A stretch of 64,000 nt of DNA from Anastrepha obliqua (GCF_027943255.1 NC_072893.1:89411784-89475783); one strand, 5' to 3'. Shown: positions 31,801 through 43,183, numbered from the stretch's first letter. Translations and numbers: made by a program. Notes: generated by a model not told the origin, from the letters alone.

Positions 31801-32795
31801 TTTATAGAATATTTTTTTATGAAACGTGTAAAAACTTCAGCTAGCAACAAGCTGGAATATATGGTATTTAGATGGCCCTGATACCTAATTTACATTTTTC
31901 CATTTTCTTACCTGATCTCCAAAAATATCAAAACAAAAATATAATTTGAATATATTTACTTACGTGGGATCAAAGTACTTCCATTTTACTCATATGGAAG
32001 AGACCCCAACTCTCGACCGTTTTATTCCAATATTTCCTTATCTCCAGAACAGTTCAAGTTGACTATCCGCATTAATAATTTATTTATTTTTTCTCTCTCC
32101 CAACTTTGAACACACAAAGTTTAGAGCTGTGGGTTGAAGTTAAAGTCAATCATAGAAAAACCGTTTTCTCAATCAAGGATCTAAATTAGTAGTTGTAATT
32201 GTTGGCAGATTATTATAAAATATTCAAATTCGAGGGGTGGCTATTAAGGAGCAAGAGAGCTGTAGCTGTAGTTGTAGCTGTAGAAAAAGTACGCAGTCGA
32301 GAAACCGCACTAACCACCCACTATTTAGCGTTAAGGCTTCTGAACGAAACATGAAAAAATTAATTTAGCCATAGCATTCGTTTGCATTAGAGTTGCTTTT
32401 TATTTCGCCCGAAAAATATTAAATGTAAGGCAATAAAGCAAAATTCAAAGCAATAATAATTTTTTTCCATATTTATGGGATTTTACACACTACTACAAGT
32501 TAACATTACTACCTTGACGTGTTTGCTGAAATGGAAATAATAAGGAAAATACTACCTGAAGTATGAAAGGAACCAGTCAAGAGAACTTCATCAAAGTGTG
32601 CACCGACTCATGTCGCCTTTTCATTCAAGAGGCTTCTAACCAAGTATCGCATAGCAATTCTAACTGATATTCTAATTCTTTCTAAGGTGAAATCTACATC
32701 AAAAGGAAGCTTTTAAAGGAGCTGATAGAAGAAGACTCCCAGCACTGGCTTGAACAATGAAATTAATAATTAATTTTGAATAATGAGAATAAGAA
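28871..32795. other. neto intron, AT-rich, mostly unrecognised
   Basis: The only clear landmark is a dispersed-repeat phrase at 29552-29890, where 'CCGCCCGTCTGTTTGCACGA' and 'GAAATCGGCCAGTAACCACA' resemble a repeat common in fly introns. A very decayed mariner C-terminus may lie at about 32630-32760. No exon seen. Confidence 0.4.
29552..29890. repeat. dispersed fly-type repeat fragment
   Basis: It starts near TTTTTATACCCACAATGG and contains a CCGCCCGTCTGTTTGCACGA phrase and GAAATCGGCCAGTAACCACA followed by CCCACCTG. I recognise the pattern from fly transposon-associated repeats but cannot name the family. Confidence 0.35.
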
Positions 32796-32925
32796 ATTGT
32801 TTGGCATTCATCATCATCATAGCATCGGGGTGAACCATTGCTTCCGTTGCAATTAGCCTCCACGACACTCGGTAGCCAGCTTTTCGTTTTATATCAGATA
32901 TGCTCATTGCGCCAAAGCCGCCTTC
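32796..32925 (-). repeat. LINE 3'-end fragment, related to 56238-56340
   Basis: A segment beginning CATCATCATCATAGCATCG and running through GGTGAACCATTGCTTCCGTT recurs at 56241-56338. On the minus strand it ends in an ATG-repeat tail and resembles the C-terminal coding end of a LINE (W-R-x-I-V-T-E-A). Confidence 0.5.
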
Positions 32926-33142
32926 AATGTTATCCCTTCATCGCGTTGTAGATTTGTTTCCGCTTTGATGTGCCTCATTACATTTGCACCCCTGATAAGT
33001 GTTTCTAACACGTCGTTGTACGGAATTCGCGAAGTACAGTGTCTCAGGTTGTACAAGTTCACATATTTTGACGTGATAACGTCTTATAATTCGATTTAGC
33101 CGGCTGCACGCACGAAAAAATGTGTCGTTACCTTACATTAGT

Positions 33143-33205
33143 GTTACCTTGCTCATTTGTCGTTACCTTGCTCATTTGTCGTTACCTTGCTCATTGCCGT
33201 TACCT
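33143..33205 (+). repeat. 19-bp tandem repeat
   Basis: GTTACCTTGCTCATTTGTC is repeated three times head to tail, followed by a diverged fourth GTTACCTTG. Confidence 0.8.
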
Positions 33206-33217
33206 TGAATGAACTGC

Positions 33218-33852
33218 AAGCGAAAGCGCGGAACGAACAAAGCAAACGAACGGCAACGTTCGACATCCTGCTCTCTCCTACTTAAGTGAGCGTGTATATG
33301 TATGTATATGCGCATATGTACATATATAAATTCACGTATTTGTATTTGCATATGCCTTCTTATTGATTATTATTAAATTGATTTACTTGAATAATTTAAA
33401 ATAAAACCAAGTTTGTTAATAATACCTGTTGTTTTAATGTTATTATTATTAATTTTTTTATTATATATGAAGGAAAAAATGTATGGTAATATTTACCACA
33501 TACCTTATAAGATATGTTGTATACTATATTAATATATGTATATAAGCATGCATATACATATACAATTTCGCGCAATTTTCAAAAAGAACAAATCTATATG
33601 TAAAGATGCATACAAGTCATATGGACATATCAAATATACGAATCTATTCCGTACGCAAGCAAATGTAAGCTAATGTGCTTGCACTGCAAGCGAGAGCGCG
33701 GAACGAACGACAAAGAGCACAATCGGCCCCCGCGTTCGGCAACGTTCGACATCTGGCTCTGTCCTACTTGAGTGAGCATATATAATATATGTATGTATAT
33801 GCTCATATGTAGGTATATAAATTCACATACTTGTATTTGCATATGCCTTCTT
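33218..33852 (+). repeat. direct repeat pair around a 325-bp spacer
   Basis: About 145 bases at 33218-33362 (CTGCAAGCGAAAGCGCGGAAC ... TTTGCATATGCCTTCTT) recur at 33687-33852 with one insertion of about 20 bases. It could be a pair of short terminal repeats or a local duplication. I see no protein between them. Confidence 0.6.
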
Positions 33853-34510
33853 CCTGTGTGCATGGTAATGAACCATTTCTCTGTTGAGAATAGGACGATG
33901 ATAGAAAAAGTAGGAAATGAAAGGGAGTGTTTCGAGTGTACTGTGTCTTGAAAAAGGCAAATCGATGATGGTGCCTCTTAGTGTTGTTGACTTATTAACG
34001 TCTGATGCACAATCGAAATTGAAGATATCTTTCATGAATATGATAAATGTTTCGTCATTTTTCACGTTTGTGTAAATGTAACTTGACATATTCCATTGCA
34101 ATTCCATTTACCTCCTCCTCTATATCCATACAAAATATCTATCAAACAAATAAAATTAAAATTTTGTTTTGAAAATTGCAACCATTCCATCAATATTTTC
34201 TTATGACGTTGTCACGTTACACTATCGTCAGTAAACCGACTTTACAGACAACCTCTTTTTTCTTAGAATCTTTCTTTCAAAACAATTAACTGCTCGGTTT
34301 TATTGCATTGAAGGTCTTTTGCCAGTTTTGTAAATTCGTAGTTATTCGTTTCTAGAAAGTAATCTCGACTGCATTCTTTGTAGGCGCGAAGTAGGACTTA
34401 TTTGCAGCTTGTAACCTGTCTTGTATAACAATATATGTATCTTTCTGAGCACTCAGTATAACTCCAAGATAGTTAAATTCTTTGACGTGTTGCGTTGCGT
34501 CCTACCTTAC
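33823..34510 (-). pseudogene. decayed LINE-like coding relic
   Basis: Minus-strand frames include K-E-F-N-Y-L-G-V-I-L-S-A-Q-K-D near 34470 and L-Q-A-A-N-K-S-Y-F-A near 34400, like the region after the RT palm in RTE-type LINEs (Y-L-G-x-x-I ... A-N-K-C-Y-F). A 94-residue frame at 33823-34107 follows but is not recognised. Confidence 0.4.
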
Positions 34511-34514
34511 AGAT

Positions 34515-35039
34515 CCGTCATCCGCATTGGTACAAATTTGTGTAGATTTGCAAAAAATTGTGCTTCTAAAACATAACCTTTGCTAATTAAGGATAATGAC
34601 AATGTTTTAAAATTGAAAATTAAAAATTGTAATTTATCGACAACGACTTCTCTTTTTTTATGCCTTACATCTTGCCTCGCCGGGCTACCTTACGGGTAGG
34701 GCTACCACCCTTCCCATACATGAAAATTAAATGTTTAGCTGCATAAGTCCACATTTCGTATTCTGAGTAGACACCAAATCGAACCATAAATGCTAGTTTT
34801 CGAAACATATTGACCAAGTCAAACCTTAAATTCTAAATATTTCTACATCACCGTCCCTTAATGGAACAATAACGAACCAATTGACCGAAACTATAACTTC
34901 AAATTATATTTTTAACATGGCGATGTTCTACGAAATGTCATTTGCCAGTCTATGCAACGGCATTATACTCGTACCAGTTAACGAATTACTCGGCTCTACA
35001 ACAGTTAACGAACCCACGCACCAATCTTATTCCAGTTAG
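34515..35039. other. AT-rich intron, nothing recognised
   Basis: Contains a small GC-rich palindrome-like patch at about 34676-34712. No gene seen. Confidence 0.4.
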
Positions 35040-35960
35040 TTAATTAGTACATAATGGTAAAAAAACGTAGATGCATTCTAACATTTAAAGCATTCTTATT
35101 GAAGAGTATTTGACTCTCATATACTTCTAATTGGTAATTTTGCAACTGGTTCAGTTCTAGTTATTCTCGAACTAGAACGACACTTAGGGAATGGAAGAAT
35201 ATAATGTTTGTAGCGTTTAAAGCATTCTTATCTATAGTAACTGAAGAGTATTTGTTTTCTATACACCTCTAATTAACCATTGCAACTGGTGCAGTTCTAC
35301 TCATTCTCGAAGTAGTACGATTCCTTCCATCAAATACCAGTTCAGAAAGTAATAGAGTGGTATAAAGGTTTCTTATTTATAATAATTGAAGAGTATTTGT
35401 TTTCTATACACCTTTAATTGGTCATTTCGGAACTGGTATAGTTCTAGTCCATATATAGCTAGTATGACTTCTTACACCTAATTCCCGTTCAGAACTAATA
35501 GAATGTTTAACATTTTTAAAGCAATTTTATCTATACTAACTGAAAAGTATTTATTTTTTATGCACCTCTAATTGGTCATTTTGCAACTAGTACAGTTCCA
35601 GTCATTATGGAAGTACTGTCACTTCCTCCATCACATACCAGTTCAGGAACTAAGAGAATATTTGCACTTTTAAAGCATTCTTATTAAATTAACTGAAGAA
35701 TATTTGCTTTGCTTACACCTCAAATTTATCATTTTGGAACTGGTTCAGTTATGGTCATTCTCAAACTAGCTGGACTCCTTCCACTAAATACCAGTTTCAT
35801 TAACTTTTAGATTATTTGAAACTCTAATGCATTCTTATTTAAAGCAATTAAAGAATATTTGTTTTGCTTATAACTCAAATTGGTAATTTTGCAACTGGTC
35901 CGGTTCTAGTCATAATGGAACTAGTTTGGTCTCATCCATCATATACCAGAATGATTTTTC
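35040..35960 (+). repeat. tandem array of about six ~150-bp units
   Basis: The anchor GAAGAGTATTTG (with variants) occurs at 35101, 35243, 35388, 35542, 35695 and 35850, spaced 142, 145, 154, 153 and 155 bases. Each unit also has a TTAAAGCATTCTTAT-like phrase and a GCAACTGGT...GTTCTAGT block. In one unit GTTCTAGTT and AACTAGAAC form a perfect 9-bp stem with a 7-base loop (35153-35177). The units have diverged from each other. Confidence 0.75.
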
Positions 35961-36776
35961 TCTGCAGGTAAATTTTACAAATATTTACAAATGTACTCTA
36001 ATTTTTATCCTCATATGATATTAAGCTATTCCGACCATGTTTAAGGAGTGTACGGAATTCATACAATCATATAATTTATATATATATATATATATATATT
36101 TATTGTACGGATAAGTAGTTTTACTGGACACAAATAGGCTACATAAAATATTACATTTTGCGCATAAGTAGGTATACATAGTAATGGAAGCCACAGATAT
36201 GAACGCATACTTACTAACAAAAACATTCAATATTTTATATTTCTACTCAAATATGAAGTTTACTATTATTAACAAAAAAACTGTATTGGCAAATATTTCC
36301 AATTGTTAATTTTAAATAACTAAACTAAGTAAATTTAGTATAAATATATTTGTTTGGAGATCCTAAAATTGTTTGTCCCCCACATACTGTTCTATAACCA
36401 AATATGACTATGTAACTGGTATACAAATACCGGTCTTTATTACAAAATGAAATTTATCCCTAACAAACTACTTACATATATACAATACATAATCTTCTAT
36501 GTACATATTTATATGTATGTATACTGTACAATAATTTTAATGTAATTTATATAATCTTTTAACAAATTGTATTGAAGTAACTATCAGTAGGTGCTATTTG
36601 CATTGGGTTACTTTATATTTATTTTCTTCTTTTCCTCATTTCTAACAAATATTCGATTGTTAACAATGTCCAATAATACAGTTATTTTACCCAACAAGAT
36701 AACAGCAAAGCAAAGATTATTGCCTCTCCACAATACATCACATATCTAGTTTCCTTGATTTGAATTAAATTTTCAG
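35961..36776 (+). other. neto intron before beta exons
   Basis: AT-rich, with a TA microsatellite at about 36076-36099 and CATA-type repeats. Nothing else seen. Confidence 0.5.
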
Positions 36777-36871
36777 GAACACATACGCCAATCGAAGGAG
36801 AGTAAGCTGGATGAATTGGGCCGCAGTTCAAAGGCGCGCTCAAGGGACAACTTATCCAGCACAATGCCGAG
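36777..36871 (+). CDS. neto: neto beta-type tail exon 1
   Basis: The acceptor is AAATTTTCAG. It encodes E-H-I-R-Q-S-K-E-S-K-L-D-E-L-G-R then an Arg/Ser-rich stretch, charged and cytoplasmic in character. The donor is CCGAG|GTAAGT, phase 2. It joins in frame to the transmembrane exon 21.3 kb upstream, skipping the alpha exon. Confidence 0.85.
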
Positions 36872-37013
36872 GTAAGTAAGGCGCCGCAGCAAGCGAGTGT
36901 GTCAACACAATTTGTATAATGCAATAACTTGTAATCATTGTTGAATGCAACGGAATTGTTTGTGTGTGCGTTGTGTTTGTAACTATCATTTGTGTTTTTG
37001 CTCTACTCTACAG

Positions 37014-37265
37014 ACCCAAACACTCGCAGGCATCCTTGCAAATTCTTGACGACACATCCAATCGCTATTATCGTGAATTGGTGCCTATGACGCGCAGCGA
37101 TAGTAAACCTGACCTCAAAGAGCGTGAACATAGCATTCTTAGGCATCGCAATGACATGGTTGTACAGACGAGCTTCTGCGGCGATGATGGCGATGACAAC
37201 AGTTCCGAAACGACTGCGGAGGCACAAGCGGCGGCAAATGCTTGTGATATGGGCTGTCAAACGCG
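37014..37265 (+). CDS. neto: neto beta-type tail exon 2
   Basis: The acceptor is CTCTACAG. It encodes P-K-H-S-Q-A-S-L-Q-I-L-D-D-T, a Y-Y-R-E-L-V-P-M segment, then an acidic G-D-D-G-D-D-N-S run and C-D-M-G-C-Q-T-R. The donor CG|GTAAAA ends in phase 2. Tyr and Ser/Thr are frequent, fitting a signalling or scaffold-binding tail. Confidence 0.85.
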
Positions 37266-37425
37266 GTAAAACAACAAAACAGCACCTAACACATTATTTA
37301 CAAAAACAAACATACATGCATTCATATGTACATATTCATATTCGTATCACCATATTTGCATAGATGCACACTTGTCCCTAATGTTTGTAGAGCAATCAAT
37401 GAGGCTCCCATGTCTCTGTTTACAG

Positions 37426-38014
37426 TGAATCGCTCTTTGCCACGCCGTTGATGCACCAAAGCTCAATGGGTTCGCTGAAGGATAAGGCTAGCCTACATTC
37501 ACGTTCACGTTTCTCTACATTCGGCTATGAAGCCTCACAACCGACGCCACCCCCACTTCCAGCAGGCGGACGCAGCCAACTAACGGGTCTCAATGTACGC
37601 GATGCACAGGGCTATATCGAGATGAGGGAACGACACCCTGCGCCGAAACCTTCCATGCCACATATGCATCGCATGAATGCTTTGCCACCTACTCCGCCCA
37701 CGCCAGCGATGCCGCCGGAGATATGTCACCATCATCATCAACATGCGCACACGCACGTACACCCTCAACAACAGCAACAGCTACAACAACAACAACAATT
37801 ACGGCAGCAACAACAACAATCAATGCCACAGCAAGAGCAACAGCAACAGTTGTCAACGCAGCACTCCAAAGAAAGTGCAGCGGGTGGCAGGTCAACTGCG
37901 ACATCGACAGCGACGCCAGCTCAGGGAAAAGCCAAGCCAAAGCTGAGTCAATCGACAGCTTACATAGACATTAGGAATTCTGCGCCGGATGTCATCATAA
38001 TGACATCGCATTGA
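37426..38014 (+). CDS. neto: neto beta-type terminal exon
   Basis: The acceptor is CTGTTTACAG. It enters in phase 2 to give R-E-S-L-F-A-T-P-L-M-H-Q-S-S-M-G-S. It contains a proline-rich region (P-T-P-P-P-L-P and P-P-T-P-P-T-P-A-M-P), a His-rich block, a Gln-rich tract and the end P-D-V-I-I-M-T-S-H before TGA at 38012. The three beta exons sum to 312 codons including the stop. In Drosophila the beta tail recruits postsynaptic material. Proline-rich motifs suggest SH3-type contacts, which is inference. Confidence 0.87.
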
Positions 38015-39184
38015 CATTTAAGTAACTCGACGAAAATCACGCCATATCCACATGGGCGCACGCAACAGCAAAAACACATTAACACACTTAACAGACTGCT
38101 ACAATGTGCTGGTGGTTCGGAAAATGCAAGAGAGCAGCCATTTAAGTGAAATATTCCGACAAATAAGAAAATCAGTTGGGTAAGTAATGCTAGTAAGCGC
38201 ACGGATGCGGCATCAAATCAATTACGCTAACTTTTTTCTCTTATCTCAAAAACTTCGTATTACGGGAGAAAATTTGTAGAAAGTTTTTGTTTCGCAGTGG
38301 CGGCCATTGTAGTCCCTACTAGGGACATAAAAAATTAAAAAATGAGATATTTTTTCTTAACAACGTTCGCCCCACTTTAGGCGTTTCAGCCCCAAAAAAG
38401 CTGCTCATAAAACCCATACGACACTGCATTGGAGGAATAACAACCAAATTGGGAAGAAAAACTCTACAAAATGCCTAACAGTGCATATACATATGTATGT
38501 ACGTGTCAATTACGTATAGAAGAGTACACATTAATTGTGGTTGGGACAAGTCCGTTTATTGCGTTTTGTTCCAATCCATCCCGCATGGCTACAAAATGGA
38601 TTGACAGTAGGCCAATGAAGCAAAAAGATCCCAGAATGGTTCTTCCCTTTTGTTGAGACTTTTTAGACTCTACACTGAGAGCACTTCACAATTTGTTCCA
38701 AGATGTAATTTCACTCAATAGAATGCGCGCTGTGTGAAGGCACAAAAATGAGCTAAGGAGCCTTGATGACTCCCAGAGTTTTTTCTCACCATATTCACTA
38801 AAAACTTTGGTATTTGAATTGATAGCAATAATTCGCAACAAATTTCGGTCCCTTAGTAACTCATATTTTTTTCTCAGCCAACTGACTTCCTTAATTTTTA
38901 TTTAGTCGTTCGTGTATCAAAAAGGCTCTACACGTCGTAGTCCTTATTCATTTTGCTATATAATTCGTAATTGGCAACATAGGAAGACATTGTTTTTTCA
39001 AAGAAAAAAATAAGTAAATTGGGATTGTGACGATCTGCTCACCTACCTTTATCGTCATTTATACTAGCACCCATGACCGAAAAATTATTTGGCTTTGTAA
39101 TATGTGAAACCGAGGAACGAATACAAGGCCGCCTGCCCTTTCTAAAGTGCGTCTTGAGTTTCCCGTACAATTAGAAAATCCTAG
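38015..39184 (+). other. beta 3' untranslated region and flanking DNA
   Basis: Follows the beta stop. The extent of the transcript is unknown. No obvious AATAAA was found close to the stop codon. Confidence 0.4.
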
Positions 39185-39896
39185 ATTTGAGGCCCTCGCC
39201 TCATTTGGAATGGTGTTTTTTGGGTGTTTCTTAAAAAGCGTATAAAGTGGAAACGAAAAAAGATGTTTTCTTTTTGTTTTGAGTATTTTATTTCTTGATC
39301 AATTGTTATTAAATAACATTTTTTTGCCATACGAGGTTCGTTTAAAAAGTTGTCAGCCTTCAAAAAATGGTCTTCACATGGACAATGGACACAGATTTAG
39401 ACGGTTGTACTGAACCGATTTTGATGAAATAAAATTTAAATGACGTAGAATTATTGTCGCTATCGTGTGAACTACGATCATTCAGAACAAAATTTTTAGT
39501 ATTTTTTTTGGGCCTTTAAATTAAAAAAACGGGTCAAAAACCGTTTTCATCTTTGAACGTCCGTCATTTTGTCAAATTTTATTTTTTGTAAAAGTCGTAA
39601 GCCACACGATAACAACATTCACACGGAAGAAGAACATTTTTCCCTTTTTGATTTCAGACACCTGTGAGTCCCAGAACCCGTGTCGCCTGCGACTTACCTT
39701 TTTTGGAAGACCATTTTTTAAGGCTGACAACTTTTTTAACGAACCTCGTATGGCAAAAAAAAATGTTAGTTTTTAACAATCGATCAAGAAATAAAATACT
39801 GAAAACAAAAATAAAAAATCATTTTTCGTTTCCGTTTACCACACTTTTAAAGAAACACCCAAAATACAGCATTTCGAATGAGGCGCACGCCTTAAG
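39185..39896. repeat. large inverted repeat (fold-back element), arms about 190 bp
   Basis: The left arm (about 39185-39375) ends CCATACGAGGTTCG...GTCAGCC...ATGGTCTTC. The right arm (about 39703-39896) is its reverse complement (GAAGACCATTTTTTAAGGCTG...CGAACCTCGTATGG), with few differences near the loop and more near the outer ends. The loop of about 327 bp has no coding capacity. This suggests a non-autonomous fold-back or MITE-like transposon. Confidence 0.75.
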
Positions 39897-40780
39897 CCAA
39901 TCGGCTTTTATGATTACTCGAACTATCGATTTTTTCTTCTTAATACGCGTACCCCGTTTTATAAGATTGACTCCAGTTCTCGAGATAACGGTTTTTAAAA
40001 ATTGGTCCAGAACCGCTGTGCTCATTTAGAAACAACCTGACAAAAAATGCATACATTTCCAAAACAAAAAAACATCTTCTTTTAAATTCTGTTGAATTTA
40101 TTCCAAACGTGTTTTTGTCCTAATCAAATTCTAATCGACTGTTTGATGCCTGCGTACGGAAATTTAAAAAGTCGTAATTTTTAAATGGGTTATCTCGGCA
40201 AATAAAATGTTGGTCTCAGCATGTCGAAAACTTGATTTTTTTGAGCTAATTACAAATCAAAACTAAATTTTTCGAGGTTGGCTATTTATATTTCTAGCCT
40301 AGAAATGGAAGAATTAACATTAGAGGTTTTAAACGGTTATATTGTTTTTCAGAATATCCTCGAGGAGGATTAATTTAGCATTCATTTGAACCACTTTGTC
40401 CACTCGTTTTTTTTAAATTGCTTGGGATCCAACCTTTTTTACCACAGGGTTATCATACAAAATCTTATTTATGCTCGTTATCCTAATACCGAAAGATGCC
40501 TCAATATCACGGTTTGTGACTTAATGACCTTGCTCAGTAGTTACGCGCACAGCTTCGATATTTTCTTGTGCAAAAACTGATATGATATTTTTAGATTATC
40601 TTTGTCTGAATTCTGAAAAATAATCGCACGAAATCGTTTAATTCCATTTTCATGCGGAGTTGATTTTTAAAGCCACTGCAAGCAGCACTAATATGGCTCA
40701 CACATCAAAAAGTTCTGAGTGCGTTTATGGCAAAATATTTATAACTTTCCATTGGAAACGATGGAGGGGTCTAAGGCCAG
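39897..40780. other. AT-rich spacer, nothing recognised
   Basis: No coding or repeat signal that I can support. Confidence 0.4.
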
Positions 40781-41121
40781 AAATATATAACATAATATAT
40801 ATATAGCAACCCTCGTATTGGCTCTTATACCCTTTATTGGGCATTTGACCGAGCTCCATTTCTTATTTGTGGTGCTGATCTTGATGTTTTCTCACAAATG
40901 GAGGGACGTACAGTTTAATGCAGTCTCCGAACGGCAGATGATTTTTATGAGGTGCTTTTTCTTGGCAGAAATACACTCGAAGGCCGTGACATAACCTGTT
41001 GAGGGGCGACCGCAATTAGAAAATACATTTTCTATCATTTTGTTGTTTCGTGCCCATAGCGGATTTCGAACCCGAGCATTACCGAATGGTAGTCACGCAC
41101 CAACCCATTAAGCTGCGGCAG
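40781..41121 (-). mobile_element. tRNA-derived SINE, copy 3
   Basis: Sense is minus. The head lies near 41121 (CTGCCGCAGCTTAATGGG, ACCATTCGG, B-box-like GGTTCGAAATC), and the body has the same CCCTCCATTTGTG and CTCGGTC blocks. The 3' tail is TATA-rich at 40781-40800. It is more diverged than copies 1 and 2. Confidence 0.65.
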
Positions 41122-41606
41122 CTTTATTATATTAATTGCTTTTGAATTGATTAACTTGTTTTCTCAGACTCTTGATCAATTGAAACAAATATATGGGAAG
41201 AATTTCCCTGAAGTAAGTAACTTGCAGTTCATTTCTTCTATATACTCAAGGGAGACTGTTCATATAATCTGTTTTTGTAATCTTTTTTTTCGGTAGCTTC
41301 AATTTGTTGCTTCACAATATCCAATGGAAAGTGGAGAAGATTTTAGAAATGTGCCCGCCCGCCTCTGTCCATTCCACTTTTTCAACCTATTTGCCACATT
41401 GATTGCATCTGTGTACGAGCATAGAACGGGAATTAAGTTTTCAGCTTCCTTGTCATGCACGTAGGGATTTGCATATTCTCCATTAGTACTGCAAACAACG
41501 CTGAAAAAAACTCTCCAAAACCATTCAGAAAACTTTAGTCATATCTTAAGAATTATAAATTTAAATAAAGAAAGCCAAATACATACCTACATATGATACT
41601 TGTATA
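41122..41606. other. spacer, nothing recognised
   Basis: No gene seen. Confidence 0.4.
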
Positions 41607-42437
41607 AAGGGTGGTTAAGTTTCAAAGGTCGGTGTTAATTTTGAATAAAATACAATTTTTGTAGGAAATTATTGTCATTTCTCTTTATTATGATAATACT
41701 AGTACAGCTCAATTACGTCTGAAACAAAATATTGGCCAAATGGCCGCCGCGACCTCGATGACGCTGAGGCAGAATTGAGGTTCCATACCGTTAATGTGCC
41801 GAATTATCTCATCCTTTAGCTCTTGATTTGTTGCTGGCTTATCGACGTGCACCTTTTCTTTCAAATAACCCCAAAGTATGAAGTCCAACGGTGTTTAATC
41901 ACATGATCTTGGCGGCCAATTGACACCGCCGCGACGTGAGGTTATTCGGCCATCAAACTTTTCGCGCAAAAGAGCCATTGTTTCGTTAGCTGTGTGACAA
42001 GTGGCACCGTCCTGTTGAAACCACATATCGTCCACATCCATATCTTCCAATTCGGGCCATAAAAAGTTCGTTATCATCTCACGATAGCGAACACTATTCA
42101 CAGTAACTGCCTGACCGGCCTCATTTTTCGACAATTACTCTTGGATTATCATTCGCCCAAATGCGGCAATTCTGCTTATTGACGAATCCACTGAGGTGAA
42201 AATGTGTCTCATCACTGAAGTTGATTTTCTTCGAAAATGCGCGATATGCATTTTGTTTCGAACGCCCGTTTTCATAATAAGCCTCAATAACTTTAACGAG
42301 TTGCTTGATTGTGTATCTTCCTATAATTCAAATTGAGTTAGTCTTAAATTGAAAAATGTCAAATGAAATACAGAAAAAAACTTAACGTTTAGGTGTGGTT
42401 TACATTCATCATCGGCCCTTAAAATTTAACCACCCTT
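41607..42437 (-). mobile_element. DD41D ('rosa'-type) mariner-like element, internally deleted, with ends
   Basis: The ends AAGGGTGGTTAA (41607) and its inverse (ending 42437) continue as weaker inverted repeats for about 30 bp, and TA flanks both sides (41605-41606, 42438-42439). The 831-bp interior carries transposase on the minus strand: N-F-S-D-E-T-H-F-H-L-S-G (first Asp), then after a shift W-F-Q-Q-D-G-A-T-C-H (second Asp), then N-W-P-P-R-S-C-D, an in-frame stop, and T-P-L-D-F. Counting from the second Asp to the T-P-L-D Asp gives 41 residues between, hence DD41D. Confidence 0.8.
41895..42134 (-). pseudogene. DD41D transposase catalytic segment
   Basis: The longest open part of the element (79 residues), from G-Q-A-V-T-V-N-S-V-R-Y-R through the second catalytic Asp to a TAA where relatives have Leu. 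Beyond the stop the frame continues T-P-L-D-F-I-L-W-G-Y, so a single base change closed it. Confidence 0.75.
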
Positions 42438-43183
42438 TATATACCAAAAAGCTTCAATAACCTTTTATTGAGTATTGAAGACTAAAGCAAGCCTTTTTAA
42501 TAAAACAGTTCAAAACCCTTTTACATACATATGGAAAGAAAACTAAATTCATGCATTTTCTTTTTCAGACCTACGCACACAAAACCATATTTGTATGTAC
42601 TTATACATACACACGTATAACCGTCATTGTGGATGCAACGTTTGAGAGACCAATGTAATCTGTATAAAATTATTTAAAGTAAATTTTTATCTAAAGTAAG
42701 TGATTAAATACTTGAAACGGGCGGGTAGTGAAAATAGACAAAGCTTTAAGCACGCATAATTAAGAACTTTCATACTGATTCAACATAATGAAATATATTA
42801 AATAGCATAAAATCTACATAGATACTCGTATAAAGTTAACCAATAGCGAATTTTTGAAGAGATTTTTGAAAGTACTTTTTGTGAGAAAAACAAACATTTT
42901 ATATATGTACAAACATAGCTAATCAAAGCTCTGATGTAAGCGCAGAAATGAAACACAAAACTTTTGCCGGCACTTTTTCATAATGAACGTTTTGATATAA
43001 ACTTGAAGATGTCAGTTTAAATCTAGCAAAAATATAAAATTATACGATAATTGACGCATATATGCGAAGCTTTAATAGAAACCCCAGTAAACATTGCATA
43101 AATTACTTGGGGCATTTCAAAGGTAAACTCTTTTTTTTAATTTTTCCAAATTTCATTAGCCACTTATAAATTATACATCTGTA
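42438..43183. other. spacer, nothing recognised
   Basis: AT-rich with short CATA repeats. No gene seen. Confidence 0.4.

Larger units (their letters stand above)
4498..38014 (+). other. neto: neto gene (Neuropilin and Tolloid-like), overall span with two alternative 3' ends
   Basis: Neto is a single-pass membrane protein. In Drosophila it is an auxiliary subunit of ionotropic glutamate receptors at the neuromuscular junction and is needed for receptor clustering. The order read here is prodomain, CUB1, CUB2, LDLa, transmembrane helix and cytoplasmic tail, which is diagnostic of Neto. Common coding exons: 4605-5754, 6147-6232, 6321-6495, 8952-9106, 9182-9279, 9651-9793, 9917-10029 and 15340-15471. 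They total 2052 bases (684 codons) with every junction phase agreeing. Either 19487-20164 (alpha tail, 909 residues in all) or 36777-36871, 37014-37265 and 37426-38014 (beta tail, 995 residues) follows. All exon ends were placed by eye from GT/AG signals and frame. The first exon with the signal peptide is not identified. Confidence 0.9.

Noticed and set aside
35040..35960. CRISPR-like regular repeats
   Set aside because: The genome is animal, and the units are 150 bp with diverged internal sequence, that is, a tandem satellite.
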